Shown: piece after piece, positions 40,951 to 49,773 of the stretch
How positions within the stretch are numbered: position 1 is the first letter of the stretch
How the letters are laid out: every line of letters starts with the position of its first letter
Source: Crossiella sp. CA-258035
Lineage (GTDB): Bacteria; Actinomycetota; Actinomycetes; Mycobacteriales; Pseudonocardiaceae
Direction: 5' to 3'
Length of the DNA stretch: 64,000 bases
Assembly: GCF_030064675.1 (NCBI RefSeq)
Contig: NZ_CP116413.1
Location: 1,645,001-1,709,000, forward strand
Position numbers and translations under genes: made by a program
Notes under the pieces: model-generated
Databases searched by the model: none
Seen by the model: the letters and a program-made list of their open reading frames with translations, nothing else
What the model was told of the DNA's origin: nothing

Positions 40951-41526
40951 GTGAGTATTTCTCCGGAAAATGCCGACCGGATGACTGGCGCTGAACCTCC
41001 GTCTTCGGAAGCTGCGGCACCCGTTTCCGTTCCTGTTCGGCCGTGGTGGCGACTTGCCTGGTGGCAGTGGGCGTTTGCCGGCGTGGCCGTCGTTACCGTC
41101 GCGGCGGTGTCTGTTGTGGCCTCCGGTGGCGCGGCTGGACCGGATACCTATGAAGTGTCCGGCTTCATGAGTCTCAAGGACAGCGGTTCCACTTACAGCT
41201 CGTCCAGCATCGACACTCTCGAGCGGGTCGTGGCAGGCACTGACGGGATGTTCGAGTGCCGGGGCAGTCGCGGGTACCGCGATATCGCGGAAGGCGCCGA
41301 GGTGAAGGTTTATGATGAGGCGGGCAAAATTATCGCGGTTGGCGCGCTGGGCAAGGGGCGGACTGGCCAGCGGTCCGCTGCTGTGTGCGTTTTCCCGATA
41401 GCTGTTTCCAAGGTGCCGGTCGGTCACCGGTTTTATCAGGTCGAGGTCACCCGTCGAGGCAAGGTGACCGTGGAGGAGAAGGCTGAAGCCGGCAAGCTTT
41501 TCGCGTTGCTCAGTCTTGGCGACTGA
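40951..41526 (+). CDS. Single-pass membrane protein, unknown
   Basis: A 191-residue protein has a Pro/Ala-rich cytoplasmic N-terminus, a transmembrane segment at about 41-61 (AFAGVAVVTVAAVSVVASGG) and an extracytoplasmic domain with two Cys (FECRG and AVCVF) likely to form a disulfide; the domain alternates short strands (VKVYDEAGKIIAVGAL). GTG 40951 follows GGAGGAG. No family is recognised. Its last 17 bases overlap the converging monooxygenase gene. Confidence 0.65.
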   Translation: MSISPENADRMTGAEPPSSEAAAPVSVPVRPWWRLAWWQWAFAGVAVVTVAAVSVVASGGAAGPDTYEVSGFMSLKDSGSTYSSSSIDTLERVVAGTDGMFECRGSRGYRDIAEGAEVKVYDEAGKIIAVGALGKGRTGQRSAAVCVFPIAVSKVPVGHRFYQVEVTRRGKVTVEEKAEAGKLFALLSLGD

Positions 41527-42528
41527 CCCCGGTTGTCCGGAGCCGCGGTGCGATGGTGGCGAGGAGTTCGTAGGAGCGGCGGCGGTCTGCGTGGTGGTAG
41601 ACCGGTGTGGTTGCCATGAGTTCCGTGGTGCCGGTGGTGTCGAGGATCTGTTGCAAGCGTTCCGCCACCGTTTCCGGGCTGCCGACCAGGACGCTGCCTG
41701 AGCGAGACGCGATGACGGCTCGGTCTTCCTCTGTGTACGGGTATTCGGCCGCGGTCTCGGGGCTGGGGAGTTGGATTCGGGTGCCGTGGTGGCGCCTGAG
41801 GACTTTGAGGCGGGTGGAACCTGCCAGCCATTCGGCGTGGGTGTCGGTTTTGGCGGTGATGACCGAGACGCTGATCAGGGTGGTGGGGGTTGGGGTTTGG
41901 GGGTGGGGTTGAAGGTGGCGCGGTAGTGGTGGAGGGCTTCGGCGGCGGCTGGGGGGTTGAGGTGGTGGGCGTAGGCGTAGGGGAGGCCGAGGGTGGCGGC
42001 CAGGGCGGCGCTGGTGGTGGAGGAGCCCAGGAGCCAGATGGGTGGGGGGTTGTCGCCTCGGGCGGGGATTGCCTTGGTTTCTGGGTGGTGCAGGTGGTTC
42101 TGGAGTTCTTGCAGTTGGGTGTGGAAGGGGGTGGCGGTTCGGGATTCTTCAGGGCGGACGGCTTCTACCGCGGACTTGGGGCCGCCGGGGGCTCGGCCGA
42201 TGCCCAGGTCGATGCGGTTGGGGTGCAGGGCGGTGAGGGTGGCGAACTGTTCGGCGATGACTACCGGGGGGTGGTTGGGGAGGAGGACCGCGCCGGAGCC
42301 CAGGCGGAGGTTGTGGGTGTTGTTGGCCAGGTGGGCGATGAGGACGGCGGGGGCGGAGCTGGCTACGCCGCGCATGCCGTGGTGTTCGGGGACCCAGTAG
42401 CGGTGGTAGCCCAGGGTGTCGGTGAGGCGGGCCAGGTCCACTGTGTTGAGCAAGGCCTGTCTGGGGGTGGCACCCTGGACTATGGGGGAAGTGTCCAGAA
42501 CGGACAGACGGACTGGGTGCGCGGCCAC
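41510..42528 (-). pseudogene. Luciferase-like monooxygenase, frameshifted
   Basis: The N-terminal 217 codons (42528-41875) encode a bacterial-luciferase-like flavin monooxygenase, with GYHRYWVPEHHGM, NNLRLGSGAVLLPNH-type and IDLGIGRAPGG segments. The frame then stops after a Pro-rich run coded by C-rich sequence. The missing C-terminus follows in another frame: SVITAKTDTHAEW, LVGSPETVAERLQQIL and a stop at 41510. Together they give about 340 residues, the usual family length. A single base is missing around 41877-41912, by mutation or sequencing error. Confidence 0.85.
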
Positions 42529-42569
42529 GGGCGACAGGGTTTCATGGCCGGTCGCATTACGCTGGCGGG

Positions 42570-43316
42570 GTGCGCACGATTTGTGTGATTACCGCGGTGT
42601 ACCGGCCTGAGCCCGCGCATCTGCTGGCGGCTTGGGAGTCGTTGCGGGAGCAGGAGGTGCCCGCTGGGTGGCGGTGGCGGTGGCTGGTTCAGGAGGATGG
42701 GCGTACTGGGGTCGCCGCCGGGCTGCTGCCTGCGGATGAGCGCATTCTTCTTGGGGATGGGCGGCCGGGTGGGGTGGCGATCACGCGGAACCTGGCGTTG
42801 GCGCGGGCCGACGGCGAGCTGGTGAAGAACCTGGACCAGGACGATGTGCTGACGCCGGGAGTGCTGGTTCGGGACATCGCGGCGGTGACCGGGCAGGACG
42901 GGGTCTGGTGGACGACCTCGCGGGCGCTGGACCTGTTGCCGGACGGGGAGCTGGTGGGGTTTCCCGGAGATCCGGAGCGGGGGCGGCTGGCACCCGGTGT
43001 GGTGCTGGATCACTGGCGGGACAACGGGTTTCGGTTGCCGGTGCATCCGACGACCTTGTGCATCCGGCGGGATCTCGCCGTGTTGCTGGGTGGGTGGATG
43101 GCGGTGCCGGGCAGTGACGACACCGGGTTGCTGCTCGCGGCGAGTGTGCTCAGCACCGGGTTCTTCGAGTCCGCGGTGGGGTTGCACTACCGGAAGTGGC
43201 CGGGGCAGGGGTCGGCGGCGGGGAGTGCGCACTACGAGGCGGTGGAGTGGGCGGCGCGGATGAAGCTGATGGGGGAGCGGGCGGATGCGTTGCGGGGGTT
43301 GGGGTTGCGGCTCTAG
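42570..43316 (+). CDS. Glycosyltransferase family 2-like
   Basis: A 248-residue protein begins ICVITAVYRPEPAHL and has ITRNLALARADGELVKNLDQDD at about 70-91; the nucleotide-sugar-binding DQDD replaces the usual DxD of GT2 enzymes. It lacks membrane segments. The sugar and acceptor are unknown. It converges tail to tail with a second glycosyltransferase with four bases of overlap. Confidence 0.85.
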   Translation: MRTICVITAVYRPEPAHLLAAWESLREQEVPAGWRWRWLVQEDGRTGVAAGLLPADERILLGDGRPGGVAITRNLALARADGELVKNLDQDDVLTPGVLVRDIAAVTGQDGVWWTTSRALDLLPDGELVGFPGDPERGRLAPGVVLDHWRDNGFRLPVHPTTLCIRRDLAVLLGGWMAVPGSDDTGLLLAASVLSTGFFESAVGLHYRKWPGQGSAAGSAHYEAVEWAARMKLMGERADALRGLGLRL

Positions 43317-44395
43317 CTGATCGCCTTGAGCACGGTCAGGAGGTTGGCGGTGGACTGGTGCCAGTCCATGGTTGCGGTGGTGGTCAGGCCCGCGGTGGAC
43401 AGGCGGGTGCGCAGCGGTTCGTCGTCCAGCAGTTGGCGGATGGCGTTGGCCATGGCGGTGGGGTTGCCGATCTCGACGAGCAGGGCGTTCTTGTTGTGGT
43501 GGCAGAAGTCCTCCACGCCGCCGTTGCGGGTGGTGACCACGGCCGTGCCGCAGGCCATTGCCTCGGCGGCGGGGAAGCCCCAGCCCTCGGTGGTGGAGCT
43601 GCACAGGAAGACGGCGCTGGGGCGGTAGACCTGGGCGGCCAGGTCCTCGCCGGTCAGGCCCTGGGCGTAGTGGATCCAGGGCGGCAGGTCGCGCGGTCTT
43701 GGCGCCACGCCGAAGGCTCTGGCGAGCAGGGCCGGGTGGTGGGCGCGGACCTGGTGCAGGGCGGCCAGGGCGGTGCGGGAGTCCTTGGCGGCGCTGTCGC
43801 TGAGCAGGAAGGCGACGCCCTCGCGGGGCGCGCCGGCCGGGGGCGGGCGGTAGGTGCTGCGGTCCAGGCCGTTGGGCACGGTGGTGATCTGTCCAGTGTG
43901 GACGCCCAGGTCGGTGAGGACGCGGGTGAGGTGGGTGGAGACGGTGATCTTGGGGAAGGGCAGGCGCAGGGCCTGGTGCACCGGGGCGGGGTCGGGGACG
44001 TTCCAGGTTTCGTAGCCCTGGACCAGGTGGACCGGCGCGCCGTGGGCGGAGGTGAGGCGCGGGAGGAGGGTGGCGGTTTTCCAGTGGGTGGCCACGACCA
44101 CGTCGCCGGGGGGCAGGTGGGCCGGGGTCAGCGCGGGCACGATCAGCAGGCGGACCCGGGGGTCGACCGGTAGCCAGTCGATGGCGCGGTGCGGGGCGCG
44201 GCGGTGGCGGTGGTCGCGGGCGGCTTCGCGGAGGTGGCGGAGCGGGCGGGACCAGCCCTCGCGCCAGCGCTCGTGCACCACCGTGACCTGGCAGCCCAGG
44301 GCGGTGAGGCGGTTGGCGTGCTCGTACACCACGCGGAAACCGCCGACCGGCGCCCTGGGGAACACGGGCAGCACGAAGGTGACTCGCAACGCCAT
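43313..44395 (-). CDS. Glycosyltransferase family 4-like
   Basis: A 360-residue GT-B enzyme has an N-terminal VTFVLPVFPRAPVGGFRVVYE and a C-terminal donor-binding block FLCSSTTEGWGFPAAEAMACG at about 274-294, with the Glu-x7-Glu pattern of family 4. GGVEDF and RLSTAGLTTT-like ends follow. It probably transfers a nucleotide-activated sugar to a surface polymer; partner genes are not obvious besides the GT2 next to it. Confidence 0.9.
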   Translation of the reverse strand: MALRVTFVLPVFPRAPVGGFRVVYEHANRLTALGCQVTVVHERWREGWSRPLRHLREAARDHRHRRAPHRAIDWLPVDPRVRLLIVPALTPAHLPPGDVVVATHWKTATLLPRLTSAHGAPVHLVQGYETWNVPDPAPVHQALRLPFPKITVSTHLTRVLTDLGVHTGQITTVPNGLDRSTYRPPPAGAPREGVAFLLSDSAAKDSRTALAALHQVRAHHPALLARAFGVAPRPRDLPPWIHYAQGLTGEDLAAQVYRPSAVFLCSSTTEGWGFPAAEAMACGTAVVTTRNGGVEDFCHHNKNALLVEIGNPTAMANAIRQLLDDEPLRTRLSTAGLTTTATMDWHQSTANLLTVLKAIS

Positions 44396-44419
44396 GTTCC
44401 CCAGTGTGCGCCAGGTGGG

Positions 44420-44995
44420 TCAGGCCTTCTGCCGGCGGTTGCGCAGCACGATCACGCCGGCGGCCGCGGCGGCCAGGCCACCCGCGGCGAAACCGCCGGC
44501 GGACAGCCAGTCCAGGCTCTCGCCGACGCCCTGCTGGGCCATCGCGCCGCCGCCGGTGTCGGCCGCGCCCTTGGGCTTGACCTTGACCTGGTCGGCGGGC
44601 TTGGTCTCCACCGGCTTGCGCGGGGTGGTGCCGGGGCGGCGCTGGCCGGGCAGCACCTCGAAGGTGCCGGTGACCGTCTTGCCCCCGCAGACGAAGGACA
44701 GGGAGTGCTTGCCGGGCTTGGTCTCCGGCTTCACCCGGCCGTCGGCGGCGTGGGTCTTGCCGGGCTCGCCCTTCAGCGGCGGCACGTCCAGCACCGAGGA
44801 GGTCACCGCCGAACCGGTGTACTTGGGGTCGGCGCAGATGGCCCGCACCACGATGTCCTGGCCCGCCCGGATCGACTTGTCCTGCACCTGGATGGTGTCG
44901 ACCACCTGGTCGGCGGCGAAGGCGGCCGGTGCGGTCAGGAATGCGGTGGCGATGGCGGCGGCGGTGATTCCGGAAAAGGACAGACGAGTACCCAC
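44420..44995 (-). CDS. Secreted, C-terminally anchored surface protein
   Basis: A 191-residue protein has a signal peptide (about 1-28, ending APAAFAA), a beta-rich domain with two Cys (ICADPKY and FVCGGK) at about 30-115, a Pro/Lys linker and a C-terminal membrane helix (about 165-185) with basic RNRRQKA tail. There is no LPxTG. The GTG at 44995 follows GGGGG. Similar exported proteins are common in actinomycetes and of unknown role. Its promoter region (44996-45226) is shared with clpP. Confidence 0.7.
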   Translation of the reverse strand: MGTRLSFSGITAAAIATAFLTAPAAFAADQVVDTIQVQDKSIRAGQDIVVRAICADPKYTGSAVTSSVLDVPPLKGEPGKTHAADGRVKPETKPGKHSLSFVCGGKTVTGTFEVLPGQRRPGTTPRKPVETKPADQVKVKPKGAADTGGGAMAQQGVGESLDWLSAGGFAAGGLAAAAAGVIVLRNRRQKA

Positions 44996-45226
44996 AGCGG
45001 TTTCCCCCTTTGAATTACCGAATCCCAGAATTGGGGCGGTTTTGGTGGCTCCGTGAAGAAGACGCTTCCTGGGGGAGGTCGGTTGCCAGTCAGCCGGTGG
45101 GGTATATCGATTTGTTATGTTCGCAGGTGGCGGTGGTGGCTGGTGCGCTGTGAGCGAACCGGGGCGCGCGTGGTGTGTGCGGGGTCTACCGTCGGGGAAC
45201 AGGTGAAGACGACCAGGGAGGTGGAC

Positions 45227-45823
45227 GTGGGACAGCACAGTGACTTGCGGATGCGCGCGACGGCCGGGCTCAATCTCAGCGATTCGGTGTTCGACCGGTT
45301 GCTGAGTGAGCGCATCGTGTTCCTCGGGTCCGAAGTGGACGATGAGAGCGCGAACCGGATCAGCGCGCAGATGCTGCTGCTGGCCGCGGAGGACCCCGAG
45401 CGCGACATCATCTTCTACATCAACTCCCCCGGCGGCTCGGTCAACGCGGGGCTGGCCATCTACGACACCATGCGGCTGGTCGCACCGGACGTCTCCACCT
45501 GGGCGATGGGCATGGCCGCCTCGATGGGCCAGTTCCTGCTGTCCTCCGGCACGCCGGGCAAGCGCTACGTGTTGCCGCACACCAGGGTGCTGATGCACCA
45601 GCCGCACGCCGGGCTCTCCGGCACCGCCTCCGACATCGCCATCCGCGCCGAGGAGTTCGGCAAGCTCAAGCAGCTGGTCGCGGAGATCACCGCGGCGCAG
45701 ACCGGCAAGACGGTGGAGCAGATCACCGCAGACGCCGACCGGGACCGCTGGTTCAACGCCCAGGAGGCGGTGGACTACGGGCTGGCCGACCAGGTGGTGC
45801 GCAGGCCGGGTGTGATCGGCTGA
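45227..45823 (+). CDS. clpP: ClpP-type protease subunit
   Basis: A 198-residue serine peptidase with Ser99 in GMAASMGQ, His124 in LMHQPHAG and Asp near 171-173 in ADADRDRWF, the ClpP triad. YINSPGGSVNAGLAIYDTM is the conserved substrate strand. GTG 45227 follows GGGAGG; upstream in-frame GTG codons are possible starts. It stands alone rather than beside a second clpP and clpX, so it is probably an extra paralogue of the housekeeping pair, working with an AAA+ unfoldase encoded elsewhere. Confidence 0.93.
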   Translation: MGQHSDLRMRATAGLNLSDSVFDRLLSERIVFLGSEVDDESANRISAQMLLLAAEDPERDIIFYINSPGGSVNAGLAIYDTMRLVAPDVSTWAMGMAASMGQFLLSSGTPGKRYVLPHTRVLMHQPHAGLSGTASDIAIRAEEFGKLKQLVAEITAAQTGKTVEQITADADRDRWFNAQEAVDYGLADQVVRRPGVIG

Positions 45824-45829
45824 GCCGGG

Positions 45830-46591
45830 TCAGCGGCCGCGTCCGCCGTGGAAGTGGATGCCGCCCCTGACCTCACCGGCCTGGATGCTGTCCCGCATGG
45901 TGCCGTTGACCTGGTTCACCACGCCGCCGCCGGTCGCGGAGATGGCGGAGTCCCTCGCCGCGGTCGTCGACGGCGCGGGCTCGTCCTCGGCGAAGGTGAG
46001 CAGGGTGGCGGCCTCGAAGTGCGGCACCCTGATCCAGGCGGTGCTCGCGGTTTCCTTGTGCTGGAAGGAGATCTGGCCGAAGTCGCGCTGGCGGACCAGC
46101 TCGGTGTACGGGCCGCTGAAGACGTCCTGGTGGGCCTTGGCGGAGATGATCAGGCCGGTGCTGAACTCCAGTGGGCTGGCCTCGGCGCAGCGCCTGACCA
46201 CCCGGCGGAAGACCTTGGCGTCCAGCATGCGCGCGCAGTCGACGTTGGTGCGGTGCAGGCCCTCGTGACCGGGCAGCGGGCCGACGCCGACCGAGATCCG
46301 CAGCCGGACGTCCGGCTTCCGCCAACGGTTGTGCTCGGCGGCCAGGTCGTCGAGCACCTGGGTGGCGTCGATGATGTCGCCGAGCAGCTCCTCGGGGAAG
46401 GCGGCCAGCAGGCCGTCGCCGGTGTGCTGCCAGTCCACCGCGTCGGCCTTCATCACCTGGCGGCTGGCCAGCGCGGCGCCGACGAGCTCCTGCGTCTTCT
46501 GGGCCGCCACGTCGAGGTGGTAGCCGGGGTTGCTGCCGGAGTCGATCAGGTCGATACCGAGGACCGTCCGGTTCACGGGCAATCGAGGCAC
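45830..46591 (-). CDS. Divergent class III nucleotidyl cyclase-like protein
   Basis: A 253-residue protein shows the outline of a class III cyclase: GIDLIDSG at 12-19 gives a first metal Asp, HTGDGLLAAFP at 56-66 a second, LRISVGVGP a core strand, and NVDCARMLDA the helix where active enzymes have N-x3-R; here that Asn is displaced by one position, so activity is uncertain. The C-terminal end VNGTMRDSIQAGEV then GGIHFHG is a short module recurring at protein ends in actinomycetes in my recollection. A Crp/Fnr regulator is encoded 58 bases upstream on the same strand. Confidence 0.65.
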   Translation of the reverse strand: MPRLPVNRTVLGIDLIDSGSNPGYHLDVAAQKTQELVGAALASRQVMKADAVDWQHTGDGLLAAFPEELLGDIIDATQVLDDLAAEHNRWRKPDVRLRISVGVGPLPGHEGLHRTNVDCARMLDAKVFRRVVRRCAEASPLEFSTGLIISAKAHQDVFSGPYTELVRQRDFGQISFQHKETASTAWIRVPHFEAATLLTFAEDEPAPSTTAARDSAISATGGGVVNQVNGTMRDSIQAGEVRGGIHFHGGRGR

Positions 46592-46649
46592 GCAGGGCAG
46601 TGTGCTGCGCGTCCTGGCCCACGTCTCCCTCGTCCCAGGGAGAAGCGGC

Positions 46650-47288
46650 TCAGGCCAGCTCGGCCAGGCGGCGCGGGTCGGGCAGCAGGTAGCGCAGGCG
46701 GCTGGTGCGCACCAGGCCCTCGGCCCGCAGCCGCTTGAGCGCGGCGTCCACGGTCTTGGCCGAGGCGCCCACGGACTGGGCCAGCTCCTTCTGGCTCATG
46801 CCGCGGATGGCCACCCCGTGCTCGGTCTGCTCACCCCGGGCGTCCGCCCAGCTCAGCAGCTGTTTGGCCACCCTGGTCGGCACGTCCTGGAAGGCCACTG
46901 ACAGACCCCGGTGGTCGGCGTTGCGCAGCCGTCGTTGCAGGGTGGAGTTGACCAGCAGCAGCACGTCCTGGTTGGTGCGCATCAGGCTCAGGAACACCGC
47001 CCTGGGCACGTGCACCGCGCGGCCGGCGGTGTGCGCGATGACCGTCGCGCTGCGCGGCACCTCCTCGATCACGCCCAGCTCGCCGATCAGCTCGCCCGGC
47101 CCGTAGAAGCCGGCGATCAGCTCGGTGCCGTTGCCGCCGGAGAGCAGCACCTTGACCAGGCCCTGCTCGATGAGCAGCACCTCGTCGCTCTCGGCGCCCT
47201 CGGACAGCAGGGTCTGTTGCCGGTGGAAGTCCCTTGGTCTGCCGTGTCGGCGCAGCACTGCGCGGACCGCGTCCTCCCTCGCCATCAC
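46650..47288 (-). CDS. Crp/Fnr-family regulator
   Basis: A 212-residue regulator has a cyclic-nucleotide-binding beta roll (about 20-115, with GPGELIGELGVIEEVPRSAT in place of the GEL-x-RSA phosphate-binding cassette) and a C-terminal winged helix (MSQKELAQSVGASAKTVDAAL, about 158-178). GEL and RSA residues are retained, so cNMP binding is plausible. It may work with the cyclase-like protein next to it. GTG 47288 or the following ATG may be the start. Confidence 0.9.
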   Translation of the reverse strand: MMAREDAVRAVLRRHGRPRDFHRQQTLLSEGAESDEVLLIEQGLVKVLLSGGNGTELIAGFYGPGELIGELGVIEEVPRSATVIAHTAGRAVHVPRAVFLSLMRTNQDVLLLVNSTLQRRLRNADHRGLSVAFQDVPTRVAKQLLSWADARGEQTEHGVAIRGMSQKELAQSVGASAKTVDAALKRLRAEGLVRTSRLRYLLPDPRRLAELA

Positions 47289-47353
47289 CGCATCATCCCC
47301 GTCGGGTCAACCTGCCTGGGAGGGGCCGAGCGGGTGAACGCGGGCTGCTCCGG

Positions 47354-47914
47354 TCACCTGATCGAGCTATGTCCGCGCAGCGCCTGCTCGGTGCTGGCCA
47401 GGAACGCCTCCATCGCGGCGGTGACGCCGTCAAGATCACCGGTGGCCAGCAGGTCCAGCAGCAGGCCCCTGGTCACGGCCAGGCCGAGGCGGGCCTGCGC
47501 GCGGGCCGCGTCTTCCGGGAAACCGTTGGTGCGCAACCACTCCGTCATCGGCCCGGTCCAGGAGGAGACGATGCCGTCGAGCAGTTCGGTGGTGCCGGGG
47601 CGGCCCTGCAGGGCCTGGCCGTACAGCTCGAAGAACAACCGGATCGACGGGGCCAGCGCGGGATCGGTGAGGCGGCGCCAGAACTCGCGGGGCGCGGTGG
47701 TCGGGTCGAGCTCGGCGAAGGCGGCGCGCTGGCGGCGCTCGACCTCGCGGACCACCTCCACCAGCAGGCCCTCCTTGGAGCCGAAGTGGTAGATCAGCAT
47801 CCGATGGCTGCTGCCCAGCGCGGTGGCCAGCTGCCGCAGGCTCAGCTCGCCGATGCCGTGCTCGCTGACCCAGGCCACCGCCGCGGCCAGCAGTTTCTCC
47901 TTCGCCGCCGACAC
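47354..47914 (-). CDS. TetR-family regulator
   Basis: A 186-residue protein has an N-terminal helix-turn-helix (about 8-50: LSLRQLATALGSSHRMLIYHFGSKEGLL) and an all-helical ligand domain. It is divergent from an SRPBCC gene with 69 bases between, and a perfect palindrome lies in the gap, so it probably represses itself and the SRPBCC gene. The ligand is unknown. Confidence 0.9.
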   Translation of the reverse strand: MSAAKEKLLAAAVAWVSEHGIGELSLRQLATALGSSHRMLIYHFGSKEGLLVEVVREVERRQRAAFAELDPTTAPREFWRRLTDPALAPSIRLFFELYGQALQGRPGTTELLDGIVSSWTGPMTEWLRTNGFPEDAARAQARLGLAVTRGLLLDLLATGDLDGVTAAMEAFLASTEQALRGHSSIR

Positions 47915-47938
47915 CGGTCATCCCTTCCACCGTGGTGA

Positions 47939-47967
47939 ACCATATGGTACATGTACCAACCGGTACA
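47939..47967. promoter_or_regulatory. Candidate TetR operator
   Basis: TGGTACATGTACCA at 47945-47958 is a perfect 14-bp palindrome. It overlaps a second one, ACCATATGGT at 47939-47948, and CGGTAC follows eight bases on. It is centred between the divergent TetR and SRPBCC starts. Confidence 0.75.
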
Positions 47968-47983
47968 CGAAGGAGGGTCTGAC

Positions 47984-48418
47984 ATGGCGGTGCAGCGGGT
48001 CGATGTCCGGGTGCGCGCGGCGGCGGCTCCCGCCGCGGTCTACGCGCTGGTGCGCGACGGGTCGAGCTGGCCGGACTGGGCCCCGTTCACCGGCTTCGAG
48101 CTGGAGCGCGCGGGCGAGCAGGGCGCGGAGAGCGTGGGCGCGATCCGGGTGTTCCGCCGCGGGAAGAAGATCACCAGGGAGCAGGTGGTGGAGCTGGTGC
48201 CGGAGCGCAGGCTCGGCTACGCGCTGCTGTCCGGGCTGCCGCTGCTGGACTACCGGGCCAACGTCGACCTCGCGCCGGTCGACGGCGGCACCGAGATCCA
48301 CTGGCATTCCAGCTTCCGGCCGCGCTTCCCCGGCACCGGCTGGCTGTTCCGCAAGGTGCTGAGCGTGTTCATCCGGCGGTGCGCGCTGGGACTGGCCGAG
48401 CACGCCGGCCGCCGGTAG
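47984..48418 (+). CDS. SRPBCC-family protein (polyketide cyclase/START-like)
   Basis: A 144-residue protein has the fold signature VRVRAAAAPAAVYALVRDGSSWPDWAPF at the N-terminus, GAIRVFRRGKKITREQVVEL in the middle and a long C-terminal helix. The family binds hydrophobic ligands or acts as a cyclase. The ATG follows AAGGAGGG. It is controlled, by inference, by the divergent TetR regulator. Confidence 0.85.
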   Translation: MAVQRVDVRVRAAAAPAAVYALVRDGSSWPDWAPFTGFELERAGEQGAESVGAIRVFRRGKKITREQVVELVPERRLGYALLSGLPLLDYRANVDLAPVDGGTEIHWHSSFRPRFPGTGWLFRKVLSVFIRRCALGLAEHAGRR

Positions 48419-48517
48419 TCACTGGGGTTTGCCGCAGTATTTCCGTGCGGGTTGCCCACCGTGATCGGAAGGTCTGCCTCAGGGTGCTCTCAGCGCCGGA
48501 TTCCTAGCGTGGACACC

Positions 48518-49132
48518 ATGTTCGACGGAATCATCAACTGGGTCACCGACCTCATGACCACCCTCGGCGCACCGGGCGCGGGCCTGGCCATCGCGCTGGA
48601 GAACCTGTTCCCGCCGCTGCCCAGCGAGGTGTTCCTGCCACTGGCCGGGTTCACCGCCAGCCGGGGCGGGATGAGCCTGCTGGCCGCGATCATCTGGACC
48701 ACGGCGGGCTCGGTGGTCGGCGCGCTGGCGCTGTACTACATCGGCGCGCTGCTCGGCCGGGACCGCACCCGCGCGATCGCGGCCAAGCTGCCGCTGGTGA
48801 AGGTGGCCGACCTGGACCGCACCGAGGCCTGGTTCGCCAGGCACGGCTACAAGGCGGTGTTCTTCGGCCGGATGATCCCGATCTTCCGCAGCCTGGTCTC
48901 CGTGCCAGCGGGCATCGAACGCATGCGGCTGGGAGCCTTCCTGCTGTTCACCGCGCTGGGCAGCCTGATCTGGAACACCGTGTTCGTGCTCGCCGGGTAC
49001 TACCTCGGCGAGAACTGGACGCTGGTGGAGACCTACGCGGGGGTGCTGTCCAAGGGCGTGCTGGTGGTGGTCGGCGTGGCCGTGCTGGTGTTCGTGGTCT
49101 CCCGCCTGCGCCGCAGCAAGCAGCGGGCCTAA
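48518..49132 (+). CDS. DedA-family membrane protein
   Basis: A 204-residue protein with about five hydrophobic segments, and the family blocks ENLFPPLPSEVFLPLAGF at about 28-45 and FGRMIPIFRSLVSVPAGI at about 118-135, containing the conserved acidic and Arg residues thought to move lipids or protons. Members flip undecaprenyl phosphate or phospholipids across the membrane. No good ribosome site is seen before the ATG. It converges with the response regulator gene with four overlapping bases. Confidence 0.92.
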   Translation: MFDGIINWVTDLMTTLGAPGAGLAIALENLFPPLPSEVFLPLAGFTASRGGMSLLAAIIWTTAGSVVGALALYYIGALLGRDRTRAIAAKLPLVKVADLDRTEAWFARHGYKAVFFGRMIPIFRSLVSVPAGIERMRLGAFLLFTALGSLIWNTVFVLAGYYLGENWTLVETYAGVLSKGVLVVVGVAVLVFVVSRLRRSKQRA

Positions 49133-49773
49133 CTCCCGAGATAGCGCAGGATCGCCAGCACCCGGCGGCTGTACCCGGTGGTGTGCGAGAGGTCGAGCTT
49201 GTCGAAGATCGAGTTCACGTGCTTCTCCACCGCGCTCTGCGAGATGTGCAGCGCGGTGGAGATGCTCGCGTTGGTGTGGCCCTGCGCCATGTGCCGCAGG
49301 ACTTCGCGTTCCCGTTCGGTGAGCCTGGTCAGGGGGTCGGTGTGGGTGGTGCGGGCCAGCAGCTGGCGGACCACCTCGGGGTCGAAGGCGGCCCGGCCGG
49401 AGCCGACCCGGTCCAGCGCGTCCAGGAACTCGCCGACCTGGGCCACCCGGTCCTTGAGCAGGTAGCCCACCCTGGCGCTGTCCCCGGTGAGCAGCTCGGT
49501 GGCGTAGCGCTTCTCCACGTACTGGCTCAGCATCAGCACGCCCACCTCCGGCCAGCGGGACCGGATCTCCAGCGCCGCCTGGAGTCCCTCGGCGGTGTGC
49601 GTGGGCGGCATCCGGACGTCGATCACGCACACGTCCGGCTGCTCACGGGCCACCGCGGCCAGCAGGGCGGCGCCGTCGCCGACCGCGGCGAGCACCTGGT
49701 GGCCCTCCTCCACGAGCAGGCGCACCAGGCCTTCCCGCAACAGGATCGAGTCGTCGGCGAGGATCAGGCGCAT
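49129..49773 (-). CDS. NarL/LuxR-type response regulator
   Basis: A 214-residue protein has a receiver domain (Asp52 in VIDVRMPP is the likely phospho-acceptor; acidic pair at 7-8 in LADDS; Lys near 107 in LLKDRV) and a C-terminal LuxR helix-turn-helix (LTEREREVLRHMAQGHTNAS, VEKHVNSIF). It is encoded after, and overlaps by ten bases, the sensor kinase gene, forming a two-component pair. Confidence 0.93.
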   Translation of the reverse strand: MRLILADDSILLREGLVRLLVEEGHQVLAAVGDGAALLAAVAREQPDVCVIDVRMPPTHTAEGLQAALEIRSRWPEVGVLMLSQYVEKRYATELLTGDSARVGYLLKDRVAQVGEFLDALDRVGSGRAAFDPEVVRQLLARTTHTDPLTRLTEREREVLRHMAQGHTNASISTALHISQSAVEKHVNSIFDKLDLSHTTGYSRRVLAILRYLGS

